7,553 bases of DNA from Bacillota bacterium. Its GTDB lineage: Bacteria; Bacillota; Clostridia; Peptostreptococcales; Acidaminobacteraceae. The stretch is from assembly GCA_023443345.1 (NCBI GenBank), contig JAEZUZ010000068.1, positions 1 to 7,553 of the forward strand, in the 5' to 3' direction. The position numbers and the translations under genes are program-made. The notes below the pieces were generated by a model. That model was given only the letters and a program-made list of their open reading frames with translations. It did no database searches and was not told where the DNA came from. How positions within the stretch are numbered: position 1 is the first letter of the stretch; every line of letters begins with the position of its first letter. Of this stretch, positions 1 to 7,000 are shown piece after piece.

Positions 1-705
1 ACATATGGAAAGTCTAAAGAATGTGATTTTAGAATATCAAATGTAATTGAATCAATTGATGGGACTACTTTTGATCTAATGACTAGAGATAAAACTTTTA
101 GAGTTTCAACTAATCTAGTTTCTAAAATAAATACATACAATTTGACTTCTGCAATAATTGCACTTAGTTTAAAGGGATATGAAATAGAAGAAATTCTAAA
201 GTATACAAATAATTTAGAAAATAACTTGGGAAGATTTCAGGCTGTAGAAAACTCAAGATACAAGGTAATTGTTGACTTTGCACATACACCAGATGGATTT
301 GTAAAGATATTTGAATTTGCAAAGAATATATTTAAAGACAATCACATTGTAGTTGTATTTGGGTGCCCTGGGAAAAGGGATACTACAAAACGAGCAATAC
401 TTGGTAAGATAGCCGATGATTATTGTGACAAAATAGTTATATGTGAAGAGGACTATAGAGATGAAGATCCAGATAAAATAGCTAGAGAGATCTTATCAGG
501 TATAATAAATAAGGAAAAAGCAACTGTTGTAATAGATAGATATCAGGCAATATATCATGCACTTAGTACTTCTAAGGAAGGCGATTTAATTCTAATACTG
601 GGAAAGGGCCTAGATAATTTCCTTTCAAGAAATGGGAAAGATGAGTTTTGGATGAATGACGTAAGTGCTTGTGAAGAAATACTAACAAAACTAGGTTATA
701 GATAA
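1..705 (+). CDS. murE: UDP-N-acetylmuramyl-tripeptide synthetase (MurE-type Mur ligase), 3' part
   Basis: This is the C-terminal 234 residues of a Mur ligase; the reading frame is open to the left edge, so the start and the N-terminal and ATP-binding regions (about half of a ~480-500 residue enzyme) lie outside. MurE enzymes add the third stem-peptide amino acid to UDP-MurNAc-L-Ala-D-Glu in the cytoplasm, using ATP. Visible signatures are INTYNLTSA (family FNVYN), GRFQAV, VDFAHTPDG, FGCPGKRD followed by KRAILG (family GDRD..KRPIMG), and a GKG near the C-terminus. The recognition motif that is DNPR in diaminopimelate-adding enzymes reads EDYR here (448-459), and the GKGHE box reads GKGLD (601-615). 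The third residue is therefore uncertain (Lys, Orn or another), and a MurE-like paralogue is possible. An internal ATG at 79 is not the real start, because conserved-looking sequence continues upstream in frame. Family membership is confident; exact substrate is not. Confidence 0.85.
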   Translation, partial: TYGKSKECDFRISNVIESIDGTTFDLMTRDKTFRVSTNLVSKINTYNLTSAIIALSLKGYEIEEILKYTNNLENNLGRFQAVENSRYKVIVDFAHTPDGFVKIFEFAKNIFKDNHIVVVFGCPGKRDTTKRAILGKIADDYCDKIVICEEDYRDEDPDKIAREILSGIINKEKATVVIDRYQAIYHALSTSKEGDLILILGKGLDNFLSRNGKDEFWMNDVSACEEILTKLGYR

Positions 706-710
706 AAAAG

Positions 711-734
711 AAAAAGATGCTTATGCATCTTTTT
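711..734. terminator. Bidirectional intrinsic terminator between murE-like gene and corA
   Basis: A perfect 10-bp stem (AAAAAGATGC / GCATCTTTTT) closes a TTAT loop and starts 5 nt after the plus-strand stop codon. It has A-rich flanks on the left and T-rich flanks on the right, so it gives a U tract in both directions. It sits between two convergent genes, ending the MurE-like transcript on the plus strand and the corA transcript on the minus strand. Confidence 0.85.
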
Positions 735-740
735 TGATTT

Positions 741-1619
741 TTACCAGAATTTTTTCTTTTTAAAATAATAAATACCAACCACTACAATTGCAATGCTAAG
801 AAGTATAACAGCAGGATATCCATATCTCCACCTCAACTCAGGCATGTGGACAAAATTCATTCCATACCAACCTGCAATTAATGAAAGTGGAAGGACAATT
901 GTAGTTACAATTGTAAGAATTTTCATTATCTCATTTTGTCTTTCATTTACAACAGATTGATAGACTTCTCTTACCTGTATTGAGTAGTCCCTTAGCATTA
1001 ACGCTTGAGAGTGTAGTTTAGAAGCTTTATCTGATACAGAAGAAATCCTATTTAAGTCTTCTGCAGTAAATACATTTAGATAATTCTCAGATAATATATT
1101 TGATATTTCTATAATTTGAAGATAGTAATGAGAAAGTAAAACTACTTTTCTTCTTATTTTACTTATCTGATGGTTGTAATTTCCCTCATATCCCTTTTCT
1201 AGAATCATGTCTTCTAGAGTCTCTAGAGAGCTTTCAAGTTGGATTATATTTGAAATATCATCCCTTATAAGATGTTTTAGAAAGTATGAAAAAAAGTTTC
1301 CGCTACTGTTGTTTTCAAAAATATGGCTATCAGGTATTGAATCAAATATTGATTGGACTTTAGTTGTATTATCTATAAATACGACCTTGTCCTTATTTAA
1401 TGCAAAACTAAATGATACATGTGACTTATCTATCGATTTTGAAGGTATAAGTATTGTTCCATAATAATTTATAGAATCATTAGATACTTTTGAATATTTT
1501 ATTTTTGGCTCATAGACTATATCTAAGTCTGTTGCCTCTTTCTCGGTTATTATAGATATATTTCCATCAGAGCAAGGGATTAACTTTTTATTCTTTATTG
1601 TAAAGCTCTTCAAATTCAT
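741..1619 (-). CDS. corA: CorA-family divalent cation (Mg2+/Co2+) transporter
   Basis: A CorA/MIT-family membrane channel, expected to form a pentamer that passes Mg2+ (or Co2+, Ni2+) into the cell. The hallmark is YGMN at residues 252-255 at the end of the first transmembrane helix (about 231-251), followed by the short periplasmic-side loop HMPELRWRYGYP and a second helix (about 267-286) ending in the basic tail FKKKKFW. The N-terminal ~230 residues form the cytoplasmic domain, with a long helical segment (about 120-230) leading into the membrane. At 292 residues it is somewhat short for the family. The start is debatable: AGGAG at 1624-1620 directly abuts the ATG at 1619, whereas a TTG two codons downstream (1613) would have ideal 6-nt spacing. 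It lies 37 nt downstream of the anchored protein gene on the same strand, with a hairpin between. Ion preference cannot be read from the sequence. Confidence 0.93.
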   Translation of the reverse strand: MNLKSFTIKNKKLIPCSDGNISIITEKEATDLDIVYEPKIKYSKVSNDSINYYGTILIPSKSIDKSHVSFSFALNKDKVVFIDNTTKVQSIFDSIPDSHIFENNSSGNFFSYFLKHLIRDDISNIIQLESSLETLEDMILEKGYEGNYNHQISKIRRKVVLLSHYYLQIIEISNILSENYLNVFTAEDLNRISSVSDKASKLHSQALMLRDYSIQVREVYQSVVNERQNEIMKILTIVTTIVLPLSLIAGWYGMNFVHMPELRWRYGYPAVILLSIAIVVVGIYYFKKKKFW

Positions 1620-1624
1620 CTCCT
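1611..1624 (-). promoter_or_regulatory. corA ribosome binding site that decides between ATG and TTG starts
   Basis: On the minus strand AGGAG (1624-1620) is followed immediately by ATG (1619-1617), AAT and then TTG (1613-1611). Zero spacing to the ATG is unfavourable for initiation, while the TTG has 6 nt. The greA gene of this window also uses a TTG at 6 nt from its Shine-Dalgarno site, so the organism does use such starts. The protein would lose only two residues. Confidence 0.55.
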
Positions 1625-1629
1625 AAGTT

Positions 1630-1651
1630 AAAAGGGCAGATTTCCCCGCCC
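1630..1651 (-). terminator. GAAA-tetraloop hairpin with short U tract (partial terminator/attenuator)
   Basis: Read on the minus strand, GGGCGGG-GAAA-TCTGCCC forms a 7-bp stem, including two G-U pairs in RNA, closed by a GNRA tetraloop and followed by TTTT. It lies in the gap between the anchored protein gene and corA, and ends 5 nt before the corA Shine-Dalgarno site. The U tract is short, so I expect partial termination or a 3'-end stabiliser that lowers corA expression relative to the first gene. This role is inferred. Confidence 0.55.
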
Positions 1652-1656
1652 AAGTA

Positions 1657-2988
1657 TTAATAATCTATGCTTTTATCATCAACTTCCTGTGTAGTTTCTT
1701 CTATATCTAGAAAAGTCCAAATCTTGCTATCTTCATTATAGCTTGCATTTATGCTAAAGTTAAGCTTTTCTTGATTCCTTTTATCATTAGTCCACTTATA
1801 AGTATCATAAGTTATAGGAATAACTATTGACCAATTGTTAGAATCATTCTTAACTTCAATCTTATCTAAATCGTAATTAAGACTTACAGGAATTCTGTAA
1901 CTTAGCTCATCAGATTTATGTTTTGAATGTAATTTATTGGCTGATTCAATAAATTTTTTTTCTGCTTTTAAATATTTAAAGGTATTATCATTTCTTTTTT
2001 CAATATCTCTATACAGCCTATCAAAAATATTATATATCTGACTTACAATGTCATTTTTTAGAGTGAGTATTGGATCAGAAGAATTCAATTTTTTAGAAAG
2101 TTCTTCCTTTTTGAGATCTTCATCAGAAACTACTTCAAAATTATGTTGTTCAATTGGCTCAACATAGCCATCATATTTATTGTAGTCCTTTACCTTACCT
2201 ATTATTTTTGAATCCTTTATTACATTTAAATTTGGGTCTTTTCCACTTACATCAAAGATTTCGTCATTAAAAATCAATGTCTTATTATTAGATACATTCT
2301 GTTTTTGAGATATATACTCTTTATCCTTTAAATTTTTAGAAATATATATTTCGCTTGTCTTTGGAAGGAAAAGTTCAGCTTCTTCATTTATTACTCTAGT
2401 TTCATTATCTATGTGAAGAGTTGCATTTCTTATATTAGTCTTTATATTTGTAAGTTCGAAGAAGTTGCTAAATATTAGGTCTTTAAGTGTCGATTCAGAT
2501 AGAAGTATTGAATTCTGCTTTGATACTTCTGTCTTAGCATCACTTAGATGTTCCTTGTAATTAATCGTAAAGTCATGAAGACCTGCAGTAAATTCATTTG
2601 TATCAATAGAAATAGACTTTATGTATTCACTTTTATCTTCTCTAAGCTCAAGTCTTTTTATCTTAAATTTATAATTAGGTATGAAAAGAAGAAATCTATC
2701 TCTGACAATTTCTAGGTCAATCAATTCTGTATTTAAACTCTCGATTAGAGTTTTTCTATAATTTGAATTATCTAGAGCAAGCCTGAAATGATTTTTTGCA
2801 TTTTCATCATCTTTTATTAATTTTATTGCCGAATCAATTTCTGCATATTTTAGATTATCTGATAATCTAGATTTTAGAATTTTCTCACTTAAATTTATTT
2901 TGCTATAGATCAATGCCGATCCAACACAGAGAGATAAGATTATCAGTGAGCTTAAAATTATATGTTTTTTACTAATTACTTTTTTCAT
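1657..2988 (-). CDS. Membrane-anchored extracytoplasmic protein of unknown function
   Basis: I do not recognise this 443-residue protein. The N-terminus has a KK..KK basic patch, then one hydrophobic segment (about residues 10-28), typical of an uncleaved signal-anchor or signal peptide; the rest is hydrophilic, rich in Lys, Asp, Glu, Asn and Ser, and predicted outside the membrane. The only cysteine (residue 21) lies inside the hydrophobic segment in LSLC, which does not fit a lipobox. The C-terminal ~110 residues alternate charged and beta-like stretches with Trp residues (NNWSIVIP, YKWTND, KIWTFLDIEE). This loosely resembles the NTF2-like terminal domain of TcaA/YvbJ-type envelope proteins, but that is a weak impression. 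No catalytic motif is seen. The ATG at 2988 lacks a strong Shine-Dalgarno sequence; the signal-anchor beginning right after it supports this start. It is the first gene of a unit with corA. Confidence 0.8.
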   Translation of the reverse strand: MKKVISKKHIILSSLIILSLCVGSALIYSKINLSEKILKSRLSDNLKYAEIDSAIKLIKDDENAKNHFRLALDNSNYRKTLIESLNTELIDLEIVRDRFLLFIPNYKFKIKRLELREDKSEYIKSISIDTNEFTAGLHDFTINYKEHLSDAKTEVSKQNSILLSESTLKDLIFSNFFELTNIKTNIRNATLHIDNETRVINEEAELFLPKTSEIYISKNLKDKEYISQKQNVSNNKTLIFNDEIFDVSGKDPNLNVIKDSKIIGKVKDYNKYDGYVEPIEQHNFEVVSDEDLKKEELSKKLNSSDPILTLKNDIVSQIYNIFDRLYRDIEKRNDNTFKYLKAEKKFIESANKLHSKHKSDELSYRIPVSLNYDLDKIEVKNDSNNWSIVIPITYDTYKWTNDKRNQEKLNFSINASYNEDSKIWTFLDIEETTQEVDDKSIDY

Positions 2989-3034
2989 TTCATATAAATT
3001 TTACCCCATTATTTTGGATATACTTATAAATTTA

Positions 3035-3063
3035 TTGAAGATTTATTTTAATTTATGTATAAT
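3035..3063 (+). promoter_or_regulatory. Candidate sigma-A promoter for coaX
   Basis: TTGAAG (3035-3040), a 17-nt spacer and a perfect TATAAT (3058-3063) give a good vegetative promoter pointing at coaX. Start of transcription is expected near 3070, with a leader of about 59 nt. It overlaps the minus-strand promoter candidate on the other side. Confidence 0.65.
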
Positions 3064-3069
3064 TTTATA

Positions 3070-3098
3070 AATATGTTCAAAATTACTTACATTGTCAA
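3070..3098 (-). promoter_or_regulatory. Candidate sigma-A promoter for the anchored protein-corA unit
   Basis: On the minus strand a perfect -35 TTGACA (3098-3093) is followed after 17 nt by CATATT (3075-3070), a 4/6 match to TATAAT. Initiation would fall near 3063, leaving a leader of about 75 nt. The -35 and spacing are good and the -10 is weak, so this may need an activator or be a modest promoter. Confidence 0.45.
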
Positions 3099-3128
3099 AT
3101 AAAAATGTACTTTAATTAAGGAGATACA

Positions 3129-3902
3129 ATGGTATTTGTAATTGATGTTGGAAACACAAATGTAGTTTTTGGTGTTTTTAATAATGATGGCAAATTGGTA
3201 AACTTTTGGAGAAGAGAAACTTCTCATAAAGCCAGCGCTGATGAACTGGGAGTGTTTGTACTAAATGTGCTTAAATTAGAAGGGATTGAGAAAAAAGACA
3301 TAAATCATGTAATGATTGCTTCAGTAGTGCCAAATACTATGTATACAGTTACTCACATGGTACAGAAGTACTTTGGATTAGAAGCATTTATACTTGATTC
3401 AAATTCAAGGTTAAACTTTACTATAGGTTATGACAATCCAGCTCAACTTGGGGCTGATAGAATCGCAAATGTAGTTGGAGCTTTAGAGAAATATAAGCCA
3501 CCTTTTATAATAATAGACATGGGAACAGCTACAACTTTCTGCTGTGTAGATGAAAATAGGAGATACTTAGGAGGTTCTATTGTTCCAGGTATTACAATCT
3601 CAACAGATGCTCTATATCAAAGGACTGCTCTTTTAACTAGAGTTGAACTTGAAAGAGCAGATAAATATATTTGTACCAATACTCATCAATCTATTCAGTC
3701 TGGTGCATATTTTGGCTATATAGGTCTTATTGAACACATAGTAAGTGGAATGAAGAAAGAGATGAATGCAGATCCTCTAGTAATAGCTACAGGTGGGCTT
3801 ACAAGTCTTATTGTCGAAGATACTAAGTGTTTTGATGTTATAGATAAGAATATAACTTTAGAGGGAATGTATCACATCTATAGGATGAATAATGAGTATT
3901 GA
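3129..3902 (+). CDS. coaX: Type III pantothenate kinase
   Basis: Phosphorylates pantothenate with ATP, the first step of coenzyme A synthesis, in the cytoplasm. The 257-residue length and motifs fit CoaX of the ASKHA (acetate kinase/sugar kinase/Hsp70/actin) fold: DVGNTN at 6-11 (phosphate binding), YDNPAQLGADR at 101-111 with the catalytic-type Asp of GADR, DMGTATTF at 130-137, and GGSIVPG at 148-154. CoaX enzymes typically need a monovalent cation and, unlike type I/II kinases, are not feedback-inhibited by CoA; this is family knowledge. The start is supported by AAGGAG at 3118-3123, 5 nt before the ATG, and by the DVGNTN motif falling at its usual distance from the N-terminus. Its last 11 nt overlap the dus start, indicating translational coupling. 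It is the first gene of the housekeeping cluster and has its own promoter candidate. Confidence 0.96.
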   Translation: MVFVIDVGNTNVVFGVFNNDGKLVNFWRRETSHKASADELGVFVLNVLKLEGIEKKDINHVMIASVVPNTMYTVTHMVQKYFGLEAFILDSNSRLNFTIGYDNPAQLGADRIANVVGALEKYKPPFIIIDMGTATTFCCVDENRRYLGGSIVPGITISTDALYQRTALLTRVELERADKYICTNTHQSIQSGAYFGYIGLIEHIVSGMKKEMNADPLVIATGGLTSLIVEDTKCFDVIDKNITLEGMYHIYRMNNEY

Positions 3903-4821
3903 AGTTCACATTGCCCCTCTAGCTGGATATACTGATGAAGCATACAGAAAGGTCTTAAGAGCTTGTGGAGCAGATATATGTTATACAGAGATGATATCGG
4001 CTCAAGGACTCTGCTACAATAACAACAAGACATTAGATTATATTGACTTTAAAGAATGGGATAGACCGATACATGTTCAGATATTTGGAAGTGACCCAAA
4101 TTACATATCTAAGGCTATAGATATTATTCAATCTAGCAGAGATATTGATGGAATAGATTTAAATATGGGATGTCCCGTTCAGAAGATAAGAAAAAATAAT
4201 GAAGGCTCTCAATTGATGGCAGACATAGATAACGCCTATAGAGTAGTTGAAGCAATGGTTAATACTTCCAAAGTTCCTGTTTCAGTCAAAATGAGGCTAG
4301 GGATTAATTCTAATAGCGAAAATTACTTAGATATAGCTAGAAGATTGCAGGATTTTCCCCTTCGACACATCACGCTTCATGCTAGGACTGCCGCACAGAT
4401 GTATAGCGGAAAAGCAGATTGGGACAAGATAAGAATCTTAAAGGAAGAAATATCAATACCTGTAATTGCAAATGGCGATATTTTCTCTTTAGAGGATGCC
4501 ATAAATGTATTAGAAATTACAAAAGCTGATGGAATAATGCTTGCTAGGGGTATAATAGGAAATCCACTCTTGGTAAGAGAGATACAGAGCTATTTTAATA
4601 GAGATAAACAAATCCAAAATTTATCTAAAAAAGAAATTTTATTTATGCATTTAGATGCCTGCTATCAATCTAAGGGCAACAGGGGGCTAGTAGAATTTAG
4701 AAAGCATGCCCTAAATTATATAAAGGGAATTAGGGATGCTAGTAAATTTAAAAATGAACTAGTTAATTTAACAAATTATACAGAAATTCGAGAGTGGGTA
4801 GAAAGATTTTTTAACTGTTGA
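3892..4821 (+). CDS. dus: tRNA-dihydrouridine synthase (DusB-like)
   Basis: An FMN- and NADPH-dependent TIM-barrel enzyme that reduces uridines to dihydrouridine in the D-loop of tRNAs. Visible motifs: IAPLAGYTD (7-15), YTEMISAQGL (31-40), QIFGSDP (63-69), IDLNMGCPVQKI (88-99) with the catalytic cysteine at 94, SVKMRLG (131-137), HART (163-166), YSGKADW (171-177), VIANGDI (191-197) and DGIMLARGIIGNP (213-225), the phosphate-binding part of the FMN site. The C-terminal ~70 residues correspond to the helical tRNA-binding domain. The 309-residue length is slightly short for the family, with nothing missing from the core. Its ATG lies inside the 3' end of coaX with AGGA at 3882-3885, 6 nt upstream. 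Which tRNA position it modifies cannot be read from sequence; DusB-like is the best match, given the lysS neighbour. Confidence 0.95.
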   Translation: MSIEVHIAPLAGYTDEAYRKVLRACGADICYTEMISAQGLCYNNNKTLDYIDFKEWDRPIHVQIFGSDPNYISKAIDIIQSSRDIDGIDLNMGCPVQKIRKNNEGSQLMADIDNAYRVVEAMVNTSKVPVSVKMRLGINSNSENYLDIARRLQDFPLRHITLHARTAAQMYSGKADWDKIRILKEEISIPVIANGDIFSLEDAINVLEITKADGIMLARGIIGNPLLVREIQSYFNRDKQIQNLSKKEILFMHLDACYQSKGNRGLVEFRKHALNYIKGIRDASKFKNELVNLTNYTEIREWVERFFNC

Positions 4822-4846
4822 GTTTTGAAGTCTTTTATGCTATTAT
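4818..4846 (+). promoter_or_regulatory. Candidate extended -10 promoter for greA-lysS
   Basis: TTGAGT (4818-4823), a 17-nt spacer and TATTAT (4841-4846) preceded by TGC (4838-4840), an extended -10. The -35 begins inside the dus stop region. Transcription would start near 4853, only about 20 nt ahead of the greA start, so greA-lysS could be expressed separately from coaX-dus. No terminator is visible between dus and greA, so read-through is also expected. Confidence 0.55.
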
Positions 4847-4871
4847 TTCGATATTGTTTAGGAGGAAATAA

Positions 4872-5351
4872 TTGAGTTCAAAGGTACAAAAATATTTAAC
4901 TAAAAATGGGAAAGCCCAATTAATAGAGAAATTAGCTTATTTAAAAGTTAAAAAAAGTGAAGAGATAGGTGAGCGTCTAAGACTAGCAAGAAGTTTTGGA
5001 GATCTTTCAGAAAATTCAGAATATGAAGATGCAAAAGAAGAAGAAAAGGCAAATGCTGAAGAAATAAGAAAGCTGGAAGAAATTCTTAAAAATGCAATTC
5101 TAGTTGATGAAGATGACGTTACAACAGATAGTGTATTTATAGGTCTAAAAGTTAAGGTTTTTAACAAAAATACAAAGCAAGAAGTAACCTACCAAATAGT
5201 TGGAAGTGGGGAAGCTGATCCTTTTGAAAGGAAAATCTCTAATGAGTCACCTCTTGGCATTGCTCTAATGAATAAGAAGGTTGGAGATGAAGTTGAAGCT
5301 GAACTTCCTTCAGGAAAAGTTGAACTAAAGATTGTAGAAATTGGAAAGTAG
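4872..5351 (+). CDS. greA: Transcription elongation factor GreA
   Basis: Binds the secondary channel of RNA polymerase and stimulates cleavage of backtracked transcripts. The 159-residue protein has the N-terminal coiled-coil hairpin (about 1-76), with the tip motif FGDLSENSEYEDAKEEE whose acidic residues D44 and E47 correspond to the pair that coordinates catalytic Mg2+ in known GreA. The C-terminal FKBP-like domain follows, with VGSGEADP (110-117), SPLGIALMNKKVGDEV (126-141) and the closing ELKIVEI. The start is TTG, chosen because AGGAGG at 4860-4865 lies exactly 6 nt before it and the protein then has standard GreA length; no ATG is nearby. It is followed after 5 nt by lysS, so the two are almost certainly co-transcribed. 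Confidence 0.97.
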   Translation: MSSKVQKYLTKNGKAQLIEKLAYLKVKKSEEIGERLRLARSFGDLSENSEYEDAKEEEKANAEEIRKLEEILKNAILVDEDDVTTDSVFIGLKVKVFNKNTKQEVTYQIVGSGEADPFERKISNESPLGIALMNKKVGDEVEAELPSGKVELKIVEIGK

Positions 5352-5359
5352 GAGTTATG
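5350..5359 (+). promoter_or_regulatory. lysS ribosome binding site overlapping the greA stop, unusually close to ATG
   Basis: AGGAG (5350-5354) shares bases with the greA TAG stop (5349-5351) and stands only 2 nt before the lysS ATG (5357). This is shorter than the usual 5-9 nt. No better in-frame start lies nearby, so initiation probably relies on ribosomes terminating on greA (translational coupling). Confidence 0.5.
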
Positions 5360-6832
5360 GAATTTGAAGGAAGTTTAAGAGACATTCGTCTACAAAAGCT
5401 TACAAATTATCAATCTAATAATAACGATCCTTTTGAAGTTGAAGGTTTTATAGATAGAAGTTTTTCTAATGAAATAAAGGAAAGCTATGTTGAAGATAGT
5501 GAAAAAGAGGTAAATTTAGCTGGAAGAATTATGACTAAGAGGCTAATGGGAAAAGCTGCATTTGCCAACATTCAAGATTCTAAAGGAAATATTCAAATAT
5601 ATGTCAGAAAAGATGCCATTGGAGATGAGGCATTTGATGACTTTAAGACCTTTGATATTGGAGACATAGTAGGTTGTAAGGGAGTTGTATTTAAAACAAA
5701 GACAGGAGAGATATCTGTAAAGGTTCAAAGTATAACTTTACTTACAAAGTCACTTCAGACTCTTCCTGAAAAACATCATGGTCTGAAGGACACAGAGTTG
5801 AGATATAGAATGAGATATGTAGATCTCATTGTAAATCCTGAGATTAAAGAGACATTTATAAAGAGATCTAAAGTTATAAAGATGATAAGATCTTACTTAG
5901 ATGATAGAGGTTATTTAGAAGTTGAAACCCCTATACTAACTACAGTTGCTGGAGGAGCAGCTGCTAGACCATTTTTGACTCATCACAATACATTTTCTTT
6001 AGATATGCAACTTAGAATAGCTAATGAACTATATCTAAAGAGACTTATAGTTGGTGGGTTTGATAAAGTCTATGAACTTGGTAAGATGTTTAGAAATGAA
6101 GGAATTTCATATAAACACAATCCAGAGTTTACATCAATAGAGATATATGCTGCATATGAAGACTATACATATATGATGGACTTAATGGAAAATCTATTTA
6201 AAGAAGTTGTAGAAGAAGTCTGTGGCAAGTTAGTTATTGAATATGATGGGATTACAATTGACTTTTCTAAGCCATTTAAGAGAGTTTCAATGCATGAAGC
6301 TGTCAAGGAGAAGACAGGAATTAACTTCTTTGAAATAGAAGATTTAGAAGAAGCAAAAAAAATTGCAAAAGATAAATTAAATTTAGAAGTTAAGGAATAT
6401 TATACCCATGGTCATCTTGTCAATGAGGCTTTTGAAGCATATTGCGAGGAAGATTTAATTGATCCTACATTTGTAATGCACCATCCTGTAGAAATATCTC
6501 CACTTGCTAAGAAAAATCCAGATGACAATAGAATTACAAATAGATTTGAATTATTTATAAATAAGGCTGAGTATGGCAATGGATATAGTGAATTAAATAA
6601 TCCGATAGATCAGAGAGAGAGATTTGAATCTCAACTTAAACAAAAAGATCAAGGAGATCAGGAATCCCATCCAATGGATGAAGATTTTATCAATGCACTT
6701 GAGGTTGGTATGCCTCCAACAGCTGGGCTAGGTATAGGAATAGATAGATTTGTTATGTTAGTTACAAATTCTAAGTCCATAAAAGATGTATTATTCTTCC
6801 CAACAATGAAGCCAATATCTAGTGATAAGTAA
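5357..6832 (+). CDS. lysS: Lysyl-tRNA synthetase, class II
   Basis: Charges tRNA-Lys with lysine using ATP, as a homodimer in the cytoplasm. The 491 residues match the standard LysS length. The N-terminal OB-fold anticodon-binding domain spans roughly 50-135 (VNLAGRIMTKRLMGKAAFANI at its start). The class II core follows: motif 1 around VETPILTTVAGGAAARPF (189-206), motif 2 FRNEG (245-249) leading to KHNPEFTSIEIY, and motif 3 GLGIGIDRFVML (457-468), with the ATP-binding Arg at 464. The C-terminus KDVLFFPTMKP is typical. The LRDIRLQKL segment close to the N-terminus agrees with known LysS starts and supports the ATG despite its 2-nt Shine-Dalgarno spacing. CpG is very rare here (four in the gene). 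The frame stays open for 23 codons after the stop. No T-box leader or other tRNA-sensing element is seen upstream, as greA directly precedes it. Confidence 0.98.
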   Translation: MEFEGSLRDIRLQKLTNYQSNNNDPFEVEGFIDRSFSNEIKESYVEDSEKEVNLAGRIMTKRLMGKAAFANIQDSKGNIQIYVRKDAIGDEAFDDFKTFDIGDIVGCKGVVFKTKTGEISVKVQSITLLTKSLQTLPEKHHGLKDTELRYRMRYVDLIVNPEIKETFIKRSKVIKMIRSYLDDRGYLEVETPILTTVAGGAAARPFLTHHNTFSLDMQLRIANELYLKRLIVGGFDKVYELGKMFRNEGISYKHNPEFTSIEIYAAYEDYTYMMDLMENLFKEVVEEVCGKLVIEYDGITIDFSKPFKRVSMHEAVKEKTGINFFEIEDLEEAKKIAKDKLNLEVKEYYTHGHLVNEAFEAYCEEDLIDPTFVMHHPVEISPLAKKNPDDNRITNRFELFINKAEYGNGYSELNNPIDQRERFESQLKQKDQGDQESHPMDEDFINALEVGMPPTAGLGIGIDRFVMLVTNSKSIKDVLFFPTMKPISSDK

Positions 6833-6864
6833 GAAAGTGTTGTAAAGAATAAAGAAGCTTCTAT

Positions 6865-6895
6865 ACCAAATTTAGAGCCTGAAAAAATTGGTTTT
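6865..6895 (+). terminator. Weak terminator-like hairpin after lysS
   Basis: ACCAAATTT (6865-6873) pairs with AAAATTGGT (6884-6892) with one A-A mismatch, around a 10-nt loop, and is followed by a T run overlapping the stem base (6892-6895). The stem is AT-rich and the U tract short, so termination would be partial at best and some lysS transcripts may run on through the next small gene to the strong terminator at 7264. Confidence 0.35.
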
Positions 6896-7000
6896 CTAAG
6901 GTAAAATCCTGAACTTGTATTGTAGAAGAAAAGACAAGAATAGAGAAAAATAGCAAGCCATTGGAGTTAGTGATTTCAGTACAAGCAAGGAGAATAATGT

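Noticed and set aside
572..778. Minus-strand 68-codon open frame over the murE 3' end and terminator
   Set aside because: It overlaps the MurE-like gene antisense and the terminator; its sequence is low-complexity (poly-Phe from the A-rich strand) with no family resemblance.
1207..1464. Plus-strand 85-codon open frame inside corA
   Set aside because: It is antisense to a clear CorA coding region, without a ribosome binding site or protein-like pattern.
2924..2935. Lipoprotein lipobox at the N-terminus of the anchored protein
   Set aside because: The lone Cys21 is preceded by Leu at -1 and lies in the middle of the hydrophobic segment, which does not fit the [LVI][AST][GAS]C rule.
3003..3128. 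Riboswitch or T-box leader upstream of coaX
   Set aside because: The leader is short, very AT-rich and lacks any extended stem structure or a terminator before the coaX start.
4937..5167. Minus-strand 76-codon open frame inside greA
   Set aside because: Ser/Phe-rich antisense reading of the GreA coiled-coil codons; a shadow.
5543..5728. Minus-strand 61-codon open frame inside lysS
   Set aside because: Antisense to the conserved OB-fold region of LysRS, with no independent support.
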